Shown here in pieces: positions 4,445-5,132 of a stretch of 5,132 bases of DNA. The position numbers and the translations under genes are program-made. Each line of letters starts with the position of its first letter. The stretch's first letter is position 1. The DNA is from an uncultured Helicobacteraceae bacterium (GTDB lineage Bacteria; Campylobacterota; Campylobacteria; Campylobacterales; Helicobacteraceae): the NCBI GenBank assembly GCA_934728205.1, contig CAKVEH010000098.1, positions 1 through 5,132 of the forward strand. The letters are read 5' to 3'. The notes beneath the pieces are model-generated. The model worked only from the letters and a program-made list of their open reading frames with translations. It searched no databases and was not told the DNA's origin.

Positions 4445-5132
4445 ATGAACAATCATACAAAATGTGCAATGGCACAAAACCATTTCTCTCTCTCTCTTAG
4501 TAGAAATTCTTAGGACTTTAGGCAATCGCCTTTTAATTCACAAACTATCTTTAGTTGTTGCTTTGGTATTGGGACTATCGCATTTAAATGCTGAAGAAAA
4601 TGGCATTTTTATCGGTGCGCAATTAGGCTATGGAAGTGGCAATTTTGACAATGCAGTTACCCTACAAAACACTTTAGAAAACTTAGCATATTACGGCGGA
4701 GGCATAAAGTTTGGTGTAGTTGCTGGATACAAGCATTTTTTTACACCAAAAGTTGGATTGCGTTATTATGCTGGGCTCTCTTATGGAGGGCTAAATTTTG
4801 AAAATCTAGCCTACAATGGCACAAATTGGAAAACTAGAGTTTCTGGAACGCAGATAAGTTATTCAGCAAATATAGATTTGTTGGCAAACTTTATCACAAG
4901 TGAAGAAATAAATTTTGGTGGATTTGTTGGATTGAGTGTCGGTGGCGTGAATTATAGTGGAGGTGATTTGGATGATTTTGAAAGGCAAGATGTAGCTCGA
5001 GTGAATCCAAATTGGAAACTCGATAGAAATGCTATTGATGTCGCTCTTAATATAGGTTTAAGAAACACCATTGCTAAAAATCACGGCATCGAAGTGGTGG
5101 GCAGAATCCCATTTATAGATGCAATATTGCTT
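4445..5132 (+). CDS. Helicobacter-type outer-membrane beta-barrel protein, phase-variable and out of frame here, 3' end outside window
   Basis: The body of this gene is open in one frame from 4449 to the window edge. It encodes a signal peptide (KLSLVVALVLGLSHLNA, 4542-4592) with a likely cut after L-N-A, then a mature protein beginning EENGIFIGAQLGYGSGNF. Alternating Gly- and aromatic-rich strands follow (YYGGGIKFGVVAGYKHFF, VGLRYYAGLSYGG, INFGGFVGLSVGG) and then HGIEVVGRIPF. These are typical of Helicobacter outer-membrane (Hop/Hor-like) barrels, and the last motif usually lies near the C-terminus, so little may be missing. The only start with a ribosome site, ATG 4445, is one frame away: it reads 22 codons through the CT tract and stops at TAG 4511-4513. 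Seven or four CT units instead of six would fuse the frames and give about 230 residues up to the window edge. Role (adhesin, porin) cannot be assigned. The alternative is a permanently inactive gene, but the body shows no other lesion in 684 bases. Confidence 0.85.
4486..4497 (+). repeat. (CT)6 dinucleotide tract controlling the reading frame
   Basis: Six CT units lie 41 bases inside the gene, between the start codon and the signal-peptide core. Each unit changes the frame by two bases. With six units the barrel is out of frame; with four, seven or ten it is in frame. CT tracts in the signal-peptide region of H. pylori outer-membrane genes such as oipA and sabA act as slipped-strand switches (known); this one has the same place and logic. 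Confidence 0.8.

Noticed and set aside
1..5132. CRISPR arrays, rRNA or tRNA genes, insertion-sequence ends with a transposase.
   Set aside because: No regularly spaced repeats, RNA-gene signatures or transposase fragments were found. The only repeats are the short dyads, the 11-bp pair and the CT tract listed.

Overview
The window looks like a chromosomal stretch from a Helicobacter-type member of the Campylobacterota. The evidence is the AT-rich, A/T-tract-punctuated intergenic DNA, the FtsI sequence, the Helicobacter-style outer-membrane beta-barrel protein, and a dinucleotide CT tract at the 5' end of that gene. The species cannot be named from sequence alone; an enterohepatic Helicobacter is a reasonable guess (inference).

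Layout. (1) 1-1719, plus strand: the 3' part of ftsI, a septal peptidoglycan transpeptidase, entering from the left edge with all three active-site motifs intact. (2) About 1720-3500: a low-density accessory zone in which every gene-like element is on the minus strand and several are broken. Read in minus-strand order it holds a frameshifted N-terminal remnant of a DUF262 (GmrSD/ParB-like) nuclease gene (3420 to 3138), an intact 202-residue multi-pass membrane protein (2937 to 2329), a possibly decayed small-gene copy behind a strong Shine-Dalgarno (about 2285 to 2236), a 38-codon cysteine-rich zinc-ribbon-like gene (2153 to 2037), two adjacent hairpins (2027 to 1951), and a decayed gene of about 40 codons (1921 to 1795) that converges on ftsI. 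(3) 3501-4271, minus strand: an intact calcineurin-like metallophosphoesterase. (4) 4272-4444: a divergent intergenic region with an 11-bp direct repeat, two dyads and a strong extended -10 promoter. (5) 4445-5132, plus strand: the 5' part of an outer-membrane protein gene, running off the right edge.

The most informative observation is in part 5. The only credible start codon (ATG at 4445, with AAGGAG ahead of it) is out of frame with the signal peptide and barrel, and a (CT)6 tract at 4486-4497 lies between them. With six repeats translation ends at TAG 4511-4513. Gaining one CT unit or losing two would join the start to the 684-base open body. This is the architecture of slipped-strand phase variation known from Helicobacter Hop proteins, and the copy here reads OFF.

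The genes do not form one pathway. ftsI is core cell-division machinery. The phosphoesterase and outer-membrane gene are divergent and share a control region. The middle zone looks like an eroding insertion hotspot that once carried a restriction-like gene and still carries small genes of unknown role. No complete new system is evident: the candidates worth following are the phase switch, the zinc-ribbon gene with a dyad at its promoter, and the tandem hairpins.
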